NCBI RefSeq assembly: GCF_900111685.1
Contig: NZ_FOHX01000004.1
Span: 585,100-649,099, forward strand
Source of the DNA: Nonomuraea wenchangensis
GTDB lineage: Bacteria; Actinomycetota; Actinomycetes; Streptosporangiales; Streptosporangiaceae
Direction: 5' to 3'
DNA: 64,000 nt
The translations under genes and the position numbers were made by a program. Shown here piece by piece: positions 27,976-36,586 of the stretch. Each line of letters starts with the position of its first letter. Positions within the stretch are counted from its first letter, which is position 1. The notes below the pieces were generated by a model that was given only the letters and a program-made list of their open reading frames with translations, did not search any database and was not told where the DNA came from.

Positions 27976-28332
27976 TCAGCTGGTGACAACCTCCTCGTGC
28001 GCGTGCGCGAACCGCAGCTTGGAAAGAATCACTTCAGCAAGGATCTGGTTGGGCTCCATCTTGTCCAAGATGACAAGAGTCTCCCCCAGGGCCGAGCCTC
28101 TACGGACGAGGTAGACCATCCGCTTGGCGTCCAAGTTGTCTAGCTGACTGGGCCAGATGAGTATCTGGTCCTCCAGCAATGCAGCCTGGATCTTCTCCAT
28201 GAGTGGACGACTGTTCCGTCTCCGCCCGAGGAATTCCGAATGATCCGCAATGTAGGCATCTCGGAGCTCTCCGAGCGACGCTGCGCCGACCCCATGAGAA
28301 GTGATCGTCAATGCCATTTCTCGAAATCCCAT
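27976..28332 (-). CDS. Hypothetical AICE protein next to attL
   Basis: 118 residues, soluble, mixed alpha/beta, not recognised. It has an acidic helix-rich middle (RPLMEKIQAALLEDQILIWP) and a hydrophobic strand LGETLVILDKME. GGAG lies 9 bases before the ATG. The half-site ATACCTA overlaps the start codon and TAGGTAT lies 30 bp upstream, the same half-sites as in the GntR operator at 34505, so one of the element's GntR proteins may control it. Position between attL and the integrase is that of a recombination accessory gene, but function is unknown. Confidence 0.6.
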   Translation of the reverse strand: MGFREMALTITSHGVGAASLGELRDAYIADHSEFLGRRRNSRPLMEKIQAALLEDQILIWPSQLDNLDAKRMVYLVRRGSALGETLVILDKMEPNQILAEVILSKLRFAHAHEEVVTS

Positions 28333-28485
28333 ACCTACTACTCCAAACAGTAGCCATACGCTTACGTTAGGTATGTATCCGGTCGAGGCAGTCTCTACAC
28401 TCGGACGCCCGAGTTGACATGCTCTTGAAACAACTAGAGTTGCCCAGAGTCACCATGGGCACCTCTTCTCGTCCTCTGGTCTTCC

Positions 28486-29757
28486 CTACGCCAGGGCCTC
28501 TCCCAGTTTCCTAAGAGCCTTGCGCTTCTCGTCCAGTGAGGCGTGCGCGTAGATCGTCATGGTGACCTCGATGTCGCTGTGGCCGACGATCTCCCGGACG
28601 ATGTGCGGTGGGACGCCGAGGTCCAGGAGGAGGCTCACACAGGTGTGCCTCATGTCGTGAAGTCGCATCTCAGCGAGGCCGGCGGCCTTGCGGACGGCTC
28701 CCCAGCTTCGGCGGAGATTGTCGGGCTCCATCGGCGTTCCGCGCCGGGACGGGAAGACGAGCCCGTGATCCTCCCAGTCAGGCCAGGCGTCTGACCGCTC
28801 GGCGAGCTGCCGCCGGCGGTGTCCCTTGAGAGCGTCGACGCAGATCTCGGGCAGCGGGATCGTACGCTCGGAGTTCTCCGTCTTGGGACGGACGAACCGG
28901 AGCTCGCCTCCGACGCGTTGGAGAGTCTGGACCACCTCCAATGTGCCCGCGTCGAGGTCGACGTCCTCCCATCGAAGGCCGAGCAGTTCCCCGCGCCGCA
29001 GGCCGAGGCAGAGCGCCAGGACGTACAGCGCGTGGAACCGATCCTCGCGAGATACCCTCAGAACGCGTCGCGCCTGCCCGGCCGTGAGACCACGGTTGAC
29101 CTTGTATGAGGGCACGGAGACCGTGACGAGCTTCGAGACGTTTCGCGGAATGATCTCCTCGCGTACAGCCCGTTCGAGTGCGTTCCGGAGAACCGCGTGG
29201 ATGGACTGGATCATCCGCGTGGACAGATACGACTCGCAGCATTTCGGGGCCTTGAGAGCGCAGCACGCGGGCCGCTCGCGGGAGGTATCCCATCCGTGCT
29301 TGCAGCACTGGCATTCCTTACGAACCCGGTTGATGAAGACCCGGACATCCTGAGCGGCCAGCTTGCCGAGACGCTTCTTGCCCAGGCCGGGGATGAGGTG
29401 GAGGCGGACGACGCCCTCATAGCCCTGGTAGGTCTTGGGCCGCCGCTCCTCCTTGACGATGTGCTGGAGCCAGTAGGTAAGGAACTCGGCCAGCGTCCAG
29501 CTTTCCGAGGCGACGGGGATGCCCTGGTCAGCTTGTGCGATCAGCTTGGTGAGCTTCTTGCGAGCTTCCTCGTGGGTCCGGCCATACGCGCGGACGCGCT
29601 TGTATGTGCCAGCCGTCGTGAGGACGAAGGCGGCCCCTTCCCAACGGCCGTCCTTCCGCTGATAGATCGTCCCTTCGCCGTTCGAGCGTTTACGGGAACG
29701 GCGATTGGTCCGGCGTCGGGGTTCCTCGTCAGGGGTGTCGAGCATGGTCTTGGTCAT
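28486..29757 (-). CDS. int: AICE tyrosine-recombinase integrase
   Basis: 423 residues. It integrates and excises the element at tRNA-Phe. The N-terminal arm-binding domain (NGEGTIYQRKDGRWEGA) is followed by a core-binding domain at about 85-220. The latter includes a Cys-rich insert (ECQCCKHGW, ACCALKAPKCCES) that may bind zinc. The catalytic domain contains Arg in LRRGELLGL, HDMRH, GHSD and the Tyr nucleophile in TIYAH. The ATG overlaps the last base of the excisionase stop (TGATG), so the two are co-translated. Confidence 0.95.
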   Translation of the reverse strand: MTKTMLDTPDEEPRRRTNRRSRKRSNGEGTIYQRKDGRWEGAAFVLTTAGTYKRVRAYGRTHEEARKKLTKLIAQADQGIPVASESWTLAEFLTYWLQHIVKEERRPKTYQGYEGVVRLHLIPGLGKKRLGKLAAQDVRVFINRVRKECQCCKHGWDTSRERPACCALKAPKCCESYLSTRMIQSIHAVLRNALERAVREEIIPRNVSKLVTVSVPSYKVNRGLTAGQARRVLRVSREDRFHALYVLALCLGLRRGELLGLRWEDVDLDAGTLEVVQTLQRVGGELRFVRPKTENSERTIPLPEICVDALKGHRRRQLAERSDAWPDWEDHGLVFPSRRGTPMEPDNLRRSWGAVRKAAGLAEMRLHDMRHTCVSLLLDLGVPPHIVREIVGHSDIEVTMTIYAHASLDEKRKALRKLGEALA

Positions 29758-29933
29758 CAGGCCACCTCTGCCAGGGTCTTGATGCACTCGGTCAGGGCTT
29801 CGGCCTCGATGAGGCGGCGGCGGCCGACCTTGAAGCTGCGGAGCTGGTTGGAGCGGATCAGGGCGTAGAGGGTCCACCGGCTGACGCGGAGCCGCTCGGC
29901 GGCCTCGTCGACGGTGAACACGAGGTCATTCAT
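29757..29933 (-). CDS. xis: Excisionase (MerR-like winged helix)
   Basis: 58 residues. The sequence FTVDEAAERLRVSRWTLYAL then FKVGRRRLIEAEALTE is the standard DNA-binding fold of AICE excisionases, which direct the integrase towards excision. The start MNDLV overlaps the initiator gene's stop by 8 bp, and the stop overlaps the integrase start. Order rep-xis-int on one strand suggests a single transcript. Confidence 0.92.
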   Translation of the reverse strand: MNDLVFTVDEAAERLRVSRWTLYALIRSNQLRSFKVGRRRLIEAEALTECIKTLAEVA

Positions 29934-31293
29934 GGGCGGCCTCCGAGCGGAGCGAATCTGCGAGCGGTGTGCCGGTGATGGCGGCGGCGAGGAGCTGGTC
30001 ACCGGCGGAGAGTCCTTGTCCGGCGTACTGCCAGTGGGCGACGACCAAGACGGTGTCCTCGTCGAAGAGGGGGAGCCGTCCCGTGGTGATCTTTTCGGCG
30101 CGCATGTGTTCTTCGCGGGCGGCACGGAGTTCGCCGAGAGTGGTGGAGTAGCGGCGGCTCTTGGTGGAGAAGTGACCGCGGAAGCCGAGCATGTGGGCCC
30201 ATTGGACGAGCCGCAGGTCGGCCAGGGCCGGGTTCTCGCCGAGACGCATGCAGGCAGCGATCAGCCGGCGGGCGTGGTCGCGGACGGGCAGTGCTTCTAG
30301 GTTGTCGAGAGGTTGGATGCGGCGGTCGAGGGTGCCGACGCATTCGGCGGCCTTGGTGGCGTACTTGGCGATGTAAGCGGCGACGGCCTGTTCGGTGAGG
30401 TCGCCGTCCATGGTGATGGGGCGGACGTCGAGTTGTGTGCCCCAGCGGAACGTTCGAGCCAGCGGCTTGATCTCGGCGGTGACAGCTGCCGCTGCATGCT
30501 GGACGGCTTGGGCCAGGGCGTCGACTGTCGCCCAGGCCGGCGGTGGCGAGCCGGGACCGTCGGGTCCGTCGAGGCGGATGACGGCGTGGAAGTGGACGAC
30601 GCCACGACGCTGGTATTCGGCGACCTTGGCGAAGGCGATGCTGACGTGTTCGCGCAGGGCCTTGACGGTCAGGCCGTTGAGGCGGGCGAAGCGGCGGCGC
30701 AGGGCGAGGGTGAAGCGGCGCCAGAGTTCGGGGCTGATGGCGTTGAACAGGACCGAGCCGTCGTAGTCGTAGCAGTCGGGGCACAGCGGTTCGCCGAGGC
30801 GCGGATCGTCGGCGCCGTGCCGTTCGGTGCAGGACATGACCAGTCCGTGCGGGCAGGTCTCGGCGTCGCGGCGGGCGTGGCAGGGCAGGACCTTGCCGTT
30901 CTTCTCCCGCCGCGCGTGTACGGCTCCGAAGGACGGCGCGGTGAGGGTCACGAACAGGCACGGGTGCGCCGAGACCGTTTCCGGGACGCCCTTGCCGCCG
31001 ACGAGGCCGGCGCGGACGAGCTGGTAGGTGTCGGCGCGGTAGACCTCGGCGCAGGCCGGGCAGCGGGAGGCGCGGCGGGTCTTGCACGGGACGCGCAGAA
31101 CGCCGTTCGGCTCCTGGTTGGTGCTGTAGCGGTGCAGGAGGTGGCCGGTGGCCTGGTCGTAGTGTTCGACCTTGCCGCGCAGGTGGATCGGCTGACGGCA
31201 GCCGCCGGTGCGCTTGATCTGGGAGGCCCAGCGGTCGTAGTTCGGGTCGTGGAGTCGGGAGATCATCCCGGCTATGGCGTGTGGGTGGTGCAA
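29926..31293 (-). CDS. RepSA-like rolling-circle replication initiator
   Basis: 455 residues. It nicks and initiates replication of the excised element. Two Cys pairs (CPAC near residue 79 and CPDC near 165) suggest zinc binding. The HUH motif is HFHAVIRL near residue 240, and the candidate nicking tyrosine lies in AAYIAKYATKAAE. Length and layout match the RepSA family of pSAM2-type AICEs. It overlaps xis by 8 bp. Confidence 0.9.
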   Translation of the reverse strand: MHHPHAIAGMISRLHDPNYDRWASQIKRTGGCRQPIHLRGKVEHYDQATGHLLHRYSTNQEPNGVLRVPCKTRRASRCPACAEVYRADTYQLVRAGLVGGKGVPETVSAHPCLFVTLTAPSFGAVHARREKNGKVLPCHARRDAETCPHGLVMSCTERHGADDPRLGEPLCPDCYDYDGSVLFNAISPELWRRFTLALRRRFARLNGLTVKALREHVSIAFAKVAEYQRRGVVHFHAVIRLDGPDGPGSPPPAWATVDALAQAVQHAAAAVTAEIKPLARTFRWGTQLDVRPITMDGDLTEQAVAAYIAKYATKAAECVGTLDRRIQPLDNLEALPVRDHARRLIAACMRLGENPALADLRLVQWAHMLGFRGHFSTKSRRYSTTLGELRAAREEHMRAEKITTGRLPLFDEDTVLVVAHWQYAGQGLSAGDQLLAAAITGTPLADSLRSEAAHE

Positions 31294-31388
31294 GATGGAT
31301 CCGTCCTGTCCGGATGCGTTCTGGAGTGGGATGGCCCCTCACCTGGCGCGGAACTTGGCGGTTGTGTGGCCAGGTGAGGGGATCTCGG

Positions 31389-31547
31389 CTATGCGCCGTG
31401 GTTGTCGATGCCGGTGCCGTCGCAGTCGCGGCAGGTGCCGCCGTTACCGTTGAGGCCCGTTCCGTTGCAGGTGCAGCAACGGCCGTAGGCGAGTGGGACG
31501 GCGGCGAGGATGTCGGGCCAGTCGGTCCAGGGATCTTCGGTCGTCAT
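31389..31547 (-). CDS. Small DnaJ-type zinc-finger protein
   Basis: 52 residues. Two CxxCxGTG motifs (CCTCNGTGLNG and CRDCDGTGIDN) resemble one repeat pair of the DnaJ zinc-binding domain. The start ATG overlaps the stop of the upstream gene as ATGA, which supports it as a real gene. Function within the element is unknown; a small zinc protein next to rep is common in this type of element as far as I recall. Confidence 0.7.
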   Translation of the reverse strand: MTTEDPWTDWPDILAAVPLAYGRCCTCNGTGLNGNGGTCRDCDGTGIDNHGA

Positions 31548-31711
31548 GGTCGGTGGTCCTTGCGCGGGGTGATGGTGACGTAGAGGCGGTAGTTCCGCGG
31601 CCGGCTCCGGTCGGGGAAGGCCCGCGACATGCTGGTGACGGTGAAGATCTGGCGCAGGTGGATCATGCCGAGGGTGAGTTCGGCGCGGTTGCCTTCGAGG
31701 CGGATGCGCAT
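31544..31711 (-). CDS. Small hypothetical AICE protein
   Basis: 55 residues, basic, beginning MRIRLEGNRAELTLGM and ending with a strand-rich YRLYVTITPRKDHRP. No recognised domain. Its stop overlaps the zinc-finger gene start (ATGA), and it starts 2 bp after the next gene's stop, so it is part of a tightly packed operon. I consider it real because of that packing. Confidence 0.6.
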   Translation of the reverse strand: MRIRLEGNRAELTLGMIHLRQIFTVTSMSRAFPDRSRPRNYRLYVTITPRKDHRP

Positions 31712-31713
31712 GG

Positions 31714-32055
31714 TCAGCGCTCCTGGGTGCTGTCGATCTGGACGCAGCCGCGGTAGCTGTCGTCGGCGGCGTGGCGGGCGCGGGCGGCGGCGAGGATGGC
31801 GATGAACTCGTAGCGGACCGGTCCGAAGCCGATGCCGGTCATGTAGTGGTCATAGGGCAGGTGGTGGGAGTCGATCTCCGTGCCGAGCAGTGCGGCGACC
31901 CGGTCGACCTCGGCGCGCATGTCGTCGTCGGAGCCGCGGGTGGGGAAGGCGCGGATGGTGACGGGTGCTATCGAGGTCGGTATCTGAGGGTGGGTCTTGA
32001 GGAAGCCCGCCATGGCGATGAGGCCGGCGATGAGGGCGTCTCGGTCGTTGTTCAT
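31714..32055 (-). CDS. Conserved-looking hypothetical AICE protein
   Basis: 113 residues, soluble. It opens with a hydrophobic helix (ALIAGLIAMAGFLKTHP) and has a central beta region with PTSIAPVTIRAFPT. No motif identifies it. It lies between the Spd-like gene (13 bp away) and the small gene at 31711 (2 bp away), and so is co-transcribed with the transfer genes. Confidence 0.65.
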   Translation of the reverse strand: MNNDRDALIAGLIAMAGFLKTHPQIPTSIAPVTIRAFPTRGSDDDMRAEVDRVAALLGTEIDSHHLPYDHYMTGIGFGPVRYEFIAILAAARARHAADDSYRGCVQIDSTQER

Positions 32056-32068
32056 GGTGGTGCGCCTT

Positions 32069-32764
32069 TCAGATGGTTTCCGGGACGGTGTGCAAGGTGT
32101 GGAACAGGTCGGAGGCGAGTTGGCTGGACACGCCGAGGCGGGCGCGGAGAACGTCGGCGGTGATCGGCCTGCCGTGCCGGGTGTGGTGTTCGTCGGCGAC
32201 GCGGCGCGCGTAGTCGACGAGTGCCGGGGACGGTCCGGGGCGCTCGTCCTGGCGGTCCTGGGCGGGGACGAGAGCGGGACGGTCTGTGACCGCGACGGCT
32301 ACGGGTGCGTCGGGACGCGGCGGGGGCGCGGGGACGTCCTCCGGAGACGTCCCGAAGACGTCTGGAGACGAGTCGGGACGGGGAGCGGACGTCCGGTGTT
32401 CGAGCATGGAGACGGCGACGAGGAAGGCGGCTGCCGGGGTGGCTGCGGTGATCCAGCCCCAGACGGTCGGGTCGGCTTGTTGCAGGTTGGCGGCCAGGGA
32501 CAGGATGATTCCTCCGGTCAGGACGAGGACGGGCCAGGAGATCAGGCCGCGTCGTACGCGGGCGGTTCTCTTGTCGCGTTGACGTTCGCGGGCGGCCATG
32601 ACACAGGTGAGGTCGATGCAGACGGCGATCGCCCAGGCCATCCAGCCGGACTGTCCGTGGTCCCTGGCGGTGTCGCGGATGTGGGTGAAGGACCCGGCTC
32701 CGGCGATGAGGGCCAGGACGAGGACGGGGCCGGTGTCCAGCAGCCAACGGGCGAGGCGTCGCAT
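32069..32764 (-). CDS. DUF2637/Spd-like membrane protein
   Basis: 231 residues. Four membrane helices in the first 125 residues (about 10-28, 41-60, 73-92, 99-118), then a Pro-rich linker and a C-terminal helical domain (ALVDYARRVADEHHTRHGRPITADVLRARLGVS, split here at its turn) like a winged-helix. Proteins of this design in actinomycete plasmids and AICEs assist intra-mycelial spread. It lies 5 bp downstream of the translocase gene. Confidence 0.75.
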   Translation of the reverse strand: MRRLARWLLDTGPVLVLALIAGAGSFTHIRDTARDHGQSGWMAWAIAVCIDLTCVMAARERQRDKRTARVRRGLISWPVLVLTGGIILSLAANLQQADPTVWGWITAATPAAAFLVAVSMLEHRTSAPRPDSSPDVFGTSPEDVPAPPPRPDAPVAVAVTDRPALVPAQDRQDERPGPSPALVDYARRVADEHHTRHGRPITADVLRARLGVSSQLASDLFHTLHTVPETI

Positions 32765-32769
32765 CGGTT

Positions 32770-34140
32770 TCAGGCCTCTCTTGGGTCAGGGATGGAGCTG
32801 AGGAACTCCGCGAGATCGGTGTCGCTCACGCGGGCGGAGTGGCCGGCGACGACGTCGGCCCAGGCCGGTGAGCGGTCGGCGTAGGTCGCGGCGGCGAGTT
32901 CGGCGGCTTGTTCGCTGACGTAGTAGGAGCGGGCGCGGTACCACTGGCCGTCCTGCGAGGCGACAATGGCGACGCCGGGCGTCTCGGCGGGGATGGCGCG
33001 AGCCGAGGCCAAGGCGGCCGGGTCGAGGTCGCCGAGCGTCATGGTGGCGGTCTCAGGGTCGTTGACGCGGTGGCAGATCCGTCCGGAGCACTGGGCACGC
33101 AGAGCGGTGACGCCAGGGCCGAGGTCGGAGCCGATGCGCTGGCCGCAGCAGAACAGGTAGATGCCGAACGCCCGACCGAGCTGGGCGACCCGCAGCAGGG
33201 CCGTCGAGGTCTTGGCGATCTCGTCTTTCTCGCTCTTGTCGGCCATCAGGTACAGCTCGGCCAGTTCGTCGACCAGGACGACGACGGGCACGGGCCGTTG
33301 ATCGTCGGTCAGTTGCCAGATGTTGCGGGCGCCGGCCTCCCGGCACTGGGCCATTCGGCCGGTCATCAGACTGACGAGGTCGTCCAGCAGGGCGACGCAT
33401 TCAGCTCGTGTGGTGCCCAGCGCCGACAGGCGAGGGCTGTACGGGGTGAACTCCACGCCACCCTTCAGGTCGAAGCCGACCAGGGCGACCGGTTGCGGAG
33501 CCAGCCCTTGGACCAGGGCGTTGGCGAGGTTGGACTTGCCGGATTGGGTCGCTCCGGCGTTGAGCCAGTGTGGGACGGTCCTGAAGTCGATGGTCCAGGG
33601 GCCACCGGTCTCCAGACGGCCCACGGTGACCTTGAGCAGTTCGGGCGAGGTGGGCAGGGTCTCGACCCGGACGAGCGGGTCGCGAACGGTGGCGGCCAGA
33701 ACGACCCGTCCCGGCCGAGGGGAGGAGACGCGGATCGCGTGCACGCCCCAGGAGTGGGCGAGCCGTTCGGCGGCGTCGGCGTAATCGGCGGGGATCTGGC
33801 CTTCCAGGGTGTGCAAGGTGACGCGCCAGCCGTAGCGGGTGGGCTTTGGCAGCCACATGAAGGGCTTGGTGTCCACGGCGATGCGCTGCCACTTGCGCCG
33901 CACCCGGACGACGCCGGTCGAGGCGACCAGGCCGGGAACGGTGGTGAACCAGAAGCGCTGCCGCTTCTTGGTCAGCCCGCAGCCGAGGGCGACCTTGCGC
34001 CAGCTCGCCCGTACGCTGATCGCGACCAGCGGGAAGGCGGCCACGAGCCAGAACGACGGGTAGTGCCAGCGGCGCCAGGCCCAGAGCCCGGCCGCCGAAG
34101 CGGCCAGGACTCCGAGCGCGAGGAGCGTGGTGTCAGACAC
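32770..34140 (-). CDS. FtsK/SpoIIIE-type transfer translocase (TraB/TraSA)
   Basis: 456 residues. Two N-terminal membrane helices (about 5-22 and 30-50), then the motor domain with Walker A GATQSGKSNL and Walker B VVVLVDELAELY. This family moves double-stranded DNA between hyphae in a single-protein conjugation mechanism known from Streptomyces plasmids. The C-terminus probably carries the winged helix that reads 8-bp recognition repeats. Its start lies within the end of the 34133-34465 gene (8-bp overlap). Confidence 0.92.
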   Translation of the reverse strand: MSDTTLLALGVLAASAAGLWAWRRWHYPSFWLVAAFPLVAISVRASWRKVALGCGLTKKRQRFWFTTVPGLVASTGVVRVRRKWQRIAVDTKPFMWLPKPTRYGWRVTLHTLEGQIPADYADAAERLAHSWGVHAIRVSSPRPGRVVLAATVRDPLVRVETLPTSPELLKVTVGRLETGGPWTIDFRTVPHWLNAGATQSGKSNLANALVQGLAPQPVALVGFDLKGGVEFTPYSPRLSALGTTRAECVALLDDLVSLMTGRMAQCREAGARNIWQLTDDQRPVPVVVLVDELAELYLMADKSEKDEIAKTSTALLRVAQLGRAFGIYLFCCGQRIGSDLGPGVTALRAQCSGRICHRVNDPETATMTLGDLDPAALASARAIPAETPGVAIVASQDGQWYRARSYYVSEQAAELAAATYADRSPAWADVVAGHSARVSDTDLAEFLSSIPDPREA

Positions 34141-34465
34141 GGAGCGGCTCCGTGTCCACCGGCAGGAGGGCGGCGGCGCGGTAGGAGATGCCCCAGCGGC
34201 CGGCGATCTCCCAGACGTAGCCGACCAGGCCGGTCGGGTTGACCTGCTGACCGGCGGCGATCGGGGGTTCCCCGGAGGTGCCGATCTTGACGAGTTCGAT
34301 CCGGCCGAACTCGTCTTCCACCGAGACGGTGATCTCGTAGACGGTGTTGCCGTTCTTGTCGGTCTTGATCTCGCCGGTGTCCTTGTTGACCAGACGCGGC
34401 TTCGGGGCCTTCACGCAGGTGATGACGAGCTTGGAGGTGTCGACGGGGATCGGGATGGTACGCAC
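34133..34465 (-). CDS. Hypothetical AICE protein upstream of the translocase
   Basis: 110 residues, beta-strand rich (VYEITVSVEDEFGRIELVKI), no signal or membrane helix, not recognised. It is the first gene of the minus-strand transfer operon and overlaps the translocase by 8 bp. The two AGATACCTAGGTATCT-type operators lie 40-125 bp upstream, so the whole operon is probably under GntR control. Confidence 0.7.
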   Translation of the reverse strand: MRTIPIPVDTSKLVITCVKAPKPRLVNKDTGEIKTDKNGNTVYEITVSVEDEFGRIELVKIGTSGEPPIAAGQQVNPTGLVGYVWEIAGRWGISYRAAALLPVDTEPLRV

Positions 34466-34504
34466 GGGAGCTGGTCTCCTTCAGAGTGACTGTGCTAGCT
34501 ACAA

Positions 34505-34520
34505 AGATACCTAGGTATCT
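34505..34520. promoter_or_regulatory. GntR operator, perfect palindrome
   Basis: AGATACCTAGGTATCT, perfect 16-bp palindrome in the gap between the transfer operon and the divergent GntR gene. Confidence 0.8.
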
Positions 34521-34573
34521 AGTTCTGTAAACCGAGATAGCTGAATCGCTTCGACATTCCTTACAGGTTGCCC

Positions 34574-34589
34574 AGAGACCTAGGCATCT
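34574..34589. promoter_or_regulatory. Second GntR operator
   Basis: AGAGACCTAGGCATCT matches the first palindrome at 14 of 16 positions and still has the ACCTAGG core. It ends 20 bp before the GntR gene's ATG, fitting autorepression. Confidence 0.75.
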
Positions 34590-34609
34590 AGAACGTCTAC
34601 AGTTGAGTC

Positions 34610-34999
34610 ATGGCAACCGCTGACCGGCGCCGGCCGTACCTGAGGATTGCCGAGGACATTCGGCGCGACATCGCCTCAGGCCGGTATGCAGTGGGGGAGC
34701 AGCTCCCCGTGGCGCGCGAGCTGTCCGAGAAGTACAGCGTGGCCATGATGACCATTGGCAACGCCCTGGCCGTACTTCGCGACGAAGGACTCATCGAGAC
34801 TCGCCAGGGGGCGGGCAGCTTCGTCACCCGCACCCCCGACGACGGCGAGGACGTCCCCGCCTCCGGTGAGCACAGCGAGGAGTTCCGCATCCTCTCCGAG
34901 CAACTGCGCGAGATCCGCCAGCACATGAACAAGCTGACGGTCAGGCTGGACGAGCTAGACGCTCGGACTCGCCCTGATCAAGCCGAGAAGAGATCCTGA
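34610..34999 (+). CDS. GntR-family regulator (KorSA-like)
   Basis: 129 residues. The winged helix-turn-helix (YLRIAEDIRRDIASGRYAVG, then QLPVARELSEKYSVAMMTIG) spans residues 10-75. The C-terminal part is a short coiled coil (FRILSEQLREIRQHMNKLTVRLDEL as heptads) with no effector domain. In AICEs such small GntR repressors silence transfer genes. Two palindromic boxes in its promoter, shared with the transfer operon, fit that role. Confidence 0.9.
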   Translation: MATADRRRPYLRIAEDIRRDIASGRYAVGEQLPVARELSEKYSVAMMTIGNALAVLRDEGLIETRQGAGSFVTRTPDDGEDVPASGEHSEEFRILSEQLREIRQHMNKLTVRLDELDARTRPDQAEKRS

Positions 35000-35099
35000 T
35001 CGCCCGCCGTTGAAGATCGGCCAGATCGACCGTGATCTCCGCCAGCTCGCGAAGCAAGATCTGTCGTTCAGTCTCGCTGAGACCCACGTACCACCCCAT
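34941..35099 (-). CDS. Possible small helical protein
   Basis: 52 residues starting MGWYVGLSETERQILLREL and continuing as a charged helix. It overlaps the 3' end of the GntR gene by 59 bp on the opposite strand. No ribosome binding site stands out. The amphipathic helix pattern looks like a real protein rather than a GC shadow, but this is weak evidence. Confidence 0.35.
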   Translation of the reverse strand: MGWYVGLSETERQILLRELAEITVDLADLQRRAIRISSRLDQGESERLARPA

Positions 35100-35181
35100 T
35101 GTCTAGGCAGGACGCCGAAGCGCCCCCGGGTTACCTGTTGGGTGGGGAGCTATTGCGCGGATAGCCCTCCGTTTGTCGTGC

Positions 35182-36396
35182 TCAGAGCAGCCGCATCACC
35201 TTGGCGAGGTTGAGGATCTCGCGCTGACGATGCAGCTTGCCGCTGTCTCGCAGGTCGCGCACGATGTTGCGGACCAACGGACGGTTCCGGACGTGCTGAG
35301 GCGCGATCCGGTCGGCACGGAGCAGAGCGTCTGCGGCTTCGTTGTCCTTTCTGTTCATGTGGTAGCCCGCCGCGGTGCAGGTCCAGTAGTGAGCCTGGCG
35401 TTCGGATGAGGCGATCTCGGCGATCTCGACGTGTTCGGCCCGAGTGATGACCTCCCGCGGCCGGCCCAGCTCCATGCTGACCTCGACGGCGTGAATCGTG
35501 GTGTTGACCCGGTTGAACTGGGTCTGGAACGCGTTGCCGTCGCGTGGCAGGACCTCAGCGACGCGGCGAGCCTCCTCCAGATGGCTCTCCGCCTCTCTCT
35601 GATCCCACAGCCGGGAGTACGCCACGGCGGCTCGTAGGTGCAGGGCGCCCCACATCGCCTTGATCGTGTCGTCTCCGCTCACGTACGGCTCGATCTGGTC
35701 CAACGCCGACAGGGCCGCGTCCTTGGCAGGGGCGAGCTGCGCCTCGTGCAGCCACACCCCACACAGGTCCCAGCTTGCCGCCGCGATCAGATCGGGTGAG
35801 CCGACGTGCTGTGCGGCGACGAGTTCGCGCTGTACCGCCGTCCAGCCGAGATCATGATGTCCGAGCAGGTTCGACGACACCCGCGCCATGTGGCAGGCCC
35901 GCAGCATCAGCGCCTCGGCCCGGTCGCGATCGGCTGTGGAGTCGTTGACGATCGCGATCAGGTCGGTGAGGATCCTGGGAAGCACCTCACCGAGAGCGGT
36001 GAACTTGGCGTCCTGACGAAGCTGCTCGGCCAGGCGGACGTTCGCCTCCAACTCCTGCAACGTCCGTGGCTCCCCGTGCGCCGGCAGCCCGATCCCACTA
36101 GGCAGCGACGCCTGCTGAAGCGCGAGCCGAAGCGCCGGAACAGCCGCGTGCCCGGAGTCGAGCTCCGTCGTCTCGTGCCGGTACGGCTGGCCGGTCAGCT
36201 CGGCGACCTCCACCCCGAGCACATCGGCGAGCTGGCCCACCACGCTCATTCGGTCCAGCGGCATCCGGCCGTTCTCCACCTTCGACAGCCAGGAGACAGA
36301 TCGGCCGACCTTCTCGGCGAGGGTTGCCTGATCCCAGCCCTTGCGGTGACGAGCCCGCGCGATCCGCTGGCCCTGCGTCACGTACTCTGTTGCCAC
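35182..36396 (-). CDS. XRE-family regulator with TPR-like sensor region
   Basis: 404 residues. N-terminal helix-turn-helix (QRIARARHRKGWDQATLAEK then VGRSVSWLSKVENGRMPL) at residues 9-60, followed by a helical TPR-like C-terminal region of about 300 residues. This architecture is frequent in actinomycete regulators of development and of mobile elements, where the helical part may bind a peptide or small molecule. The 36457-36517 stem-loops lie upstream. It faces away from the transfer operon's repressor gene. Confidence 0.88.
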   Translation of the reverse strand: MATEYVTQGQRIARARHRKGWDQATLAEKVGRSVSWLSKVENGRMPLDRMSVVGQLADVLGVEVAELTGQPYRHETTELDSGHAAVPALRLALQQASLPSGIGLPAHGEPRTLQELEANVRLAEQLRQDAKFTALGEVLPRILTDLIAIVNDSTADRDRAEALMLRACHMARVSSNLLGHHDLGWTAVQRELVAAQHVGSPDLIAAASWDLCGVWLHEAQLAPAKDAALSALDQIEPYVSGDDTIKAMWGALHLRAAVAYSRLWDQREAESHLEEARRVAEVLPRDGNAFQTQFNRVNTTIHAVEVSMELGRPREVITRAEHVEIAEIASSERQAHYWTCTAAGYHMNRKDNEAADALLRADRIAPQHVRNRPLVRNIVRDLRDSGKLHRQREILNLAKVMRLL

Positions 36397-36456
36397 GTCG
36401 CCGCCCCTCCTTCTCGTCGTCGCTTGCTTCGACGATAAGACGGGTGACCTGCGTCA

Positions 36457-36517
36457 CTGGCAGAAAAACTGCCAGTCGGCGGGCATGCGAAACCGCAGGT
36501 CAGCCTTCGACCTGCGG
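36457..36517. promoter_or_regulatory. Two perfect inverted repeats upstream of the XRE gene
   Basis: CTGGCAG-5 bp-CTGCCAG (36457-36475) and CCGCAGGTC-7 bp-GACCTGCGG (36493-36517). They could be operators for the XRE regulator, or the second could terminate the minus-strand gene at 36587. No T-run follows either. Confidence 0.5.
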
Positions 36518-36586
36518 AAACGATCGTCACTAACAGGTTTCAAAAAGTGACGCTACGTGTGCACGGCTTGCCGGATCCGAGTGTCG

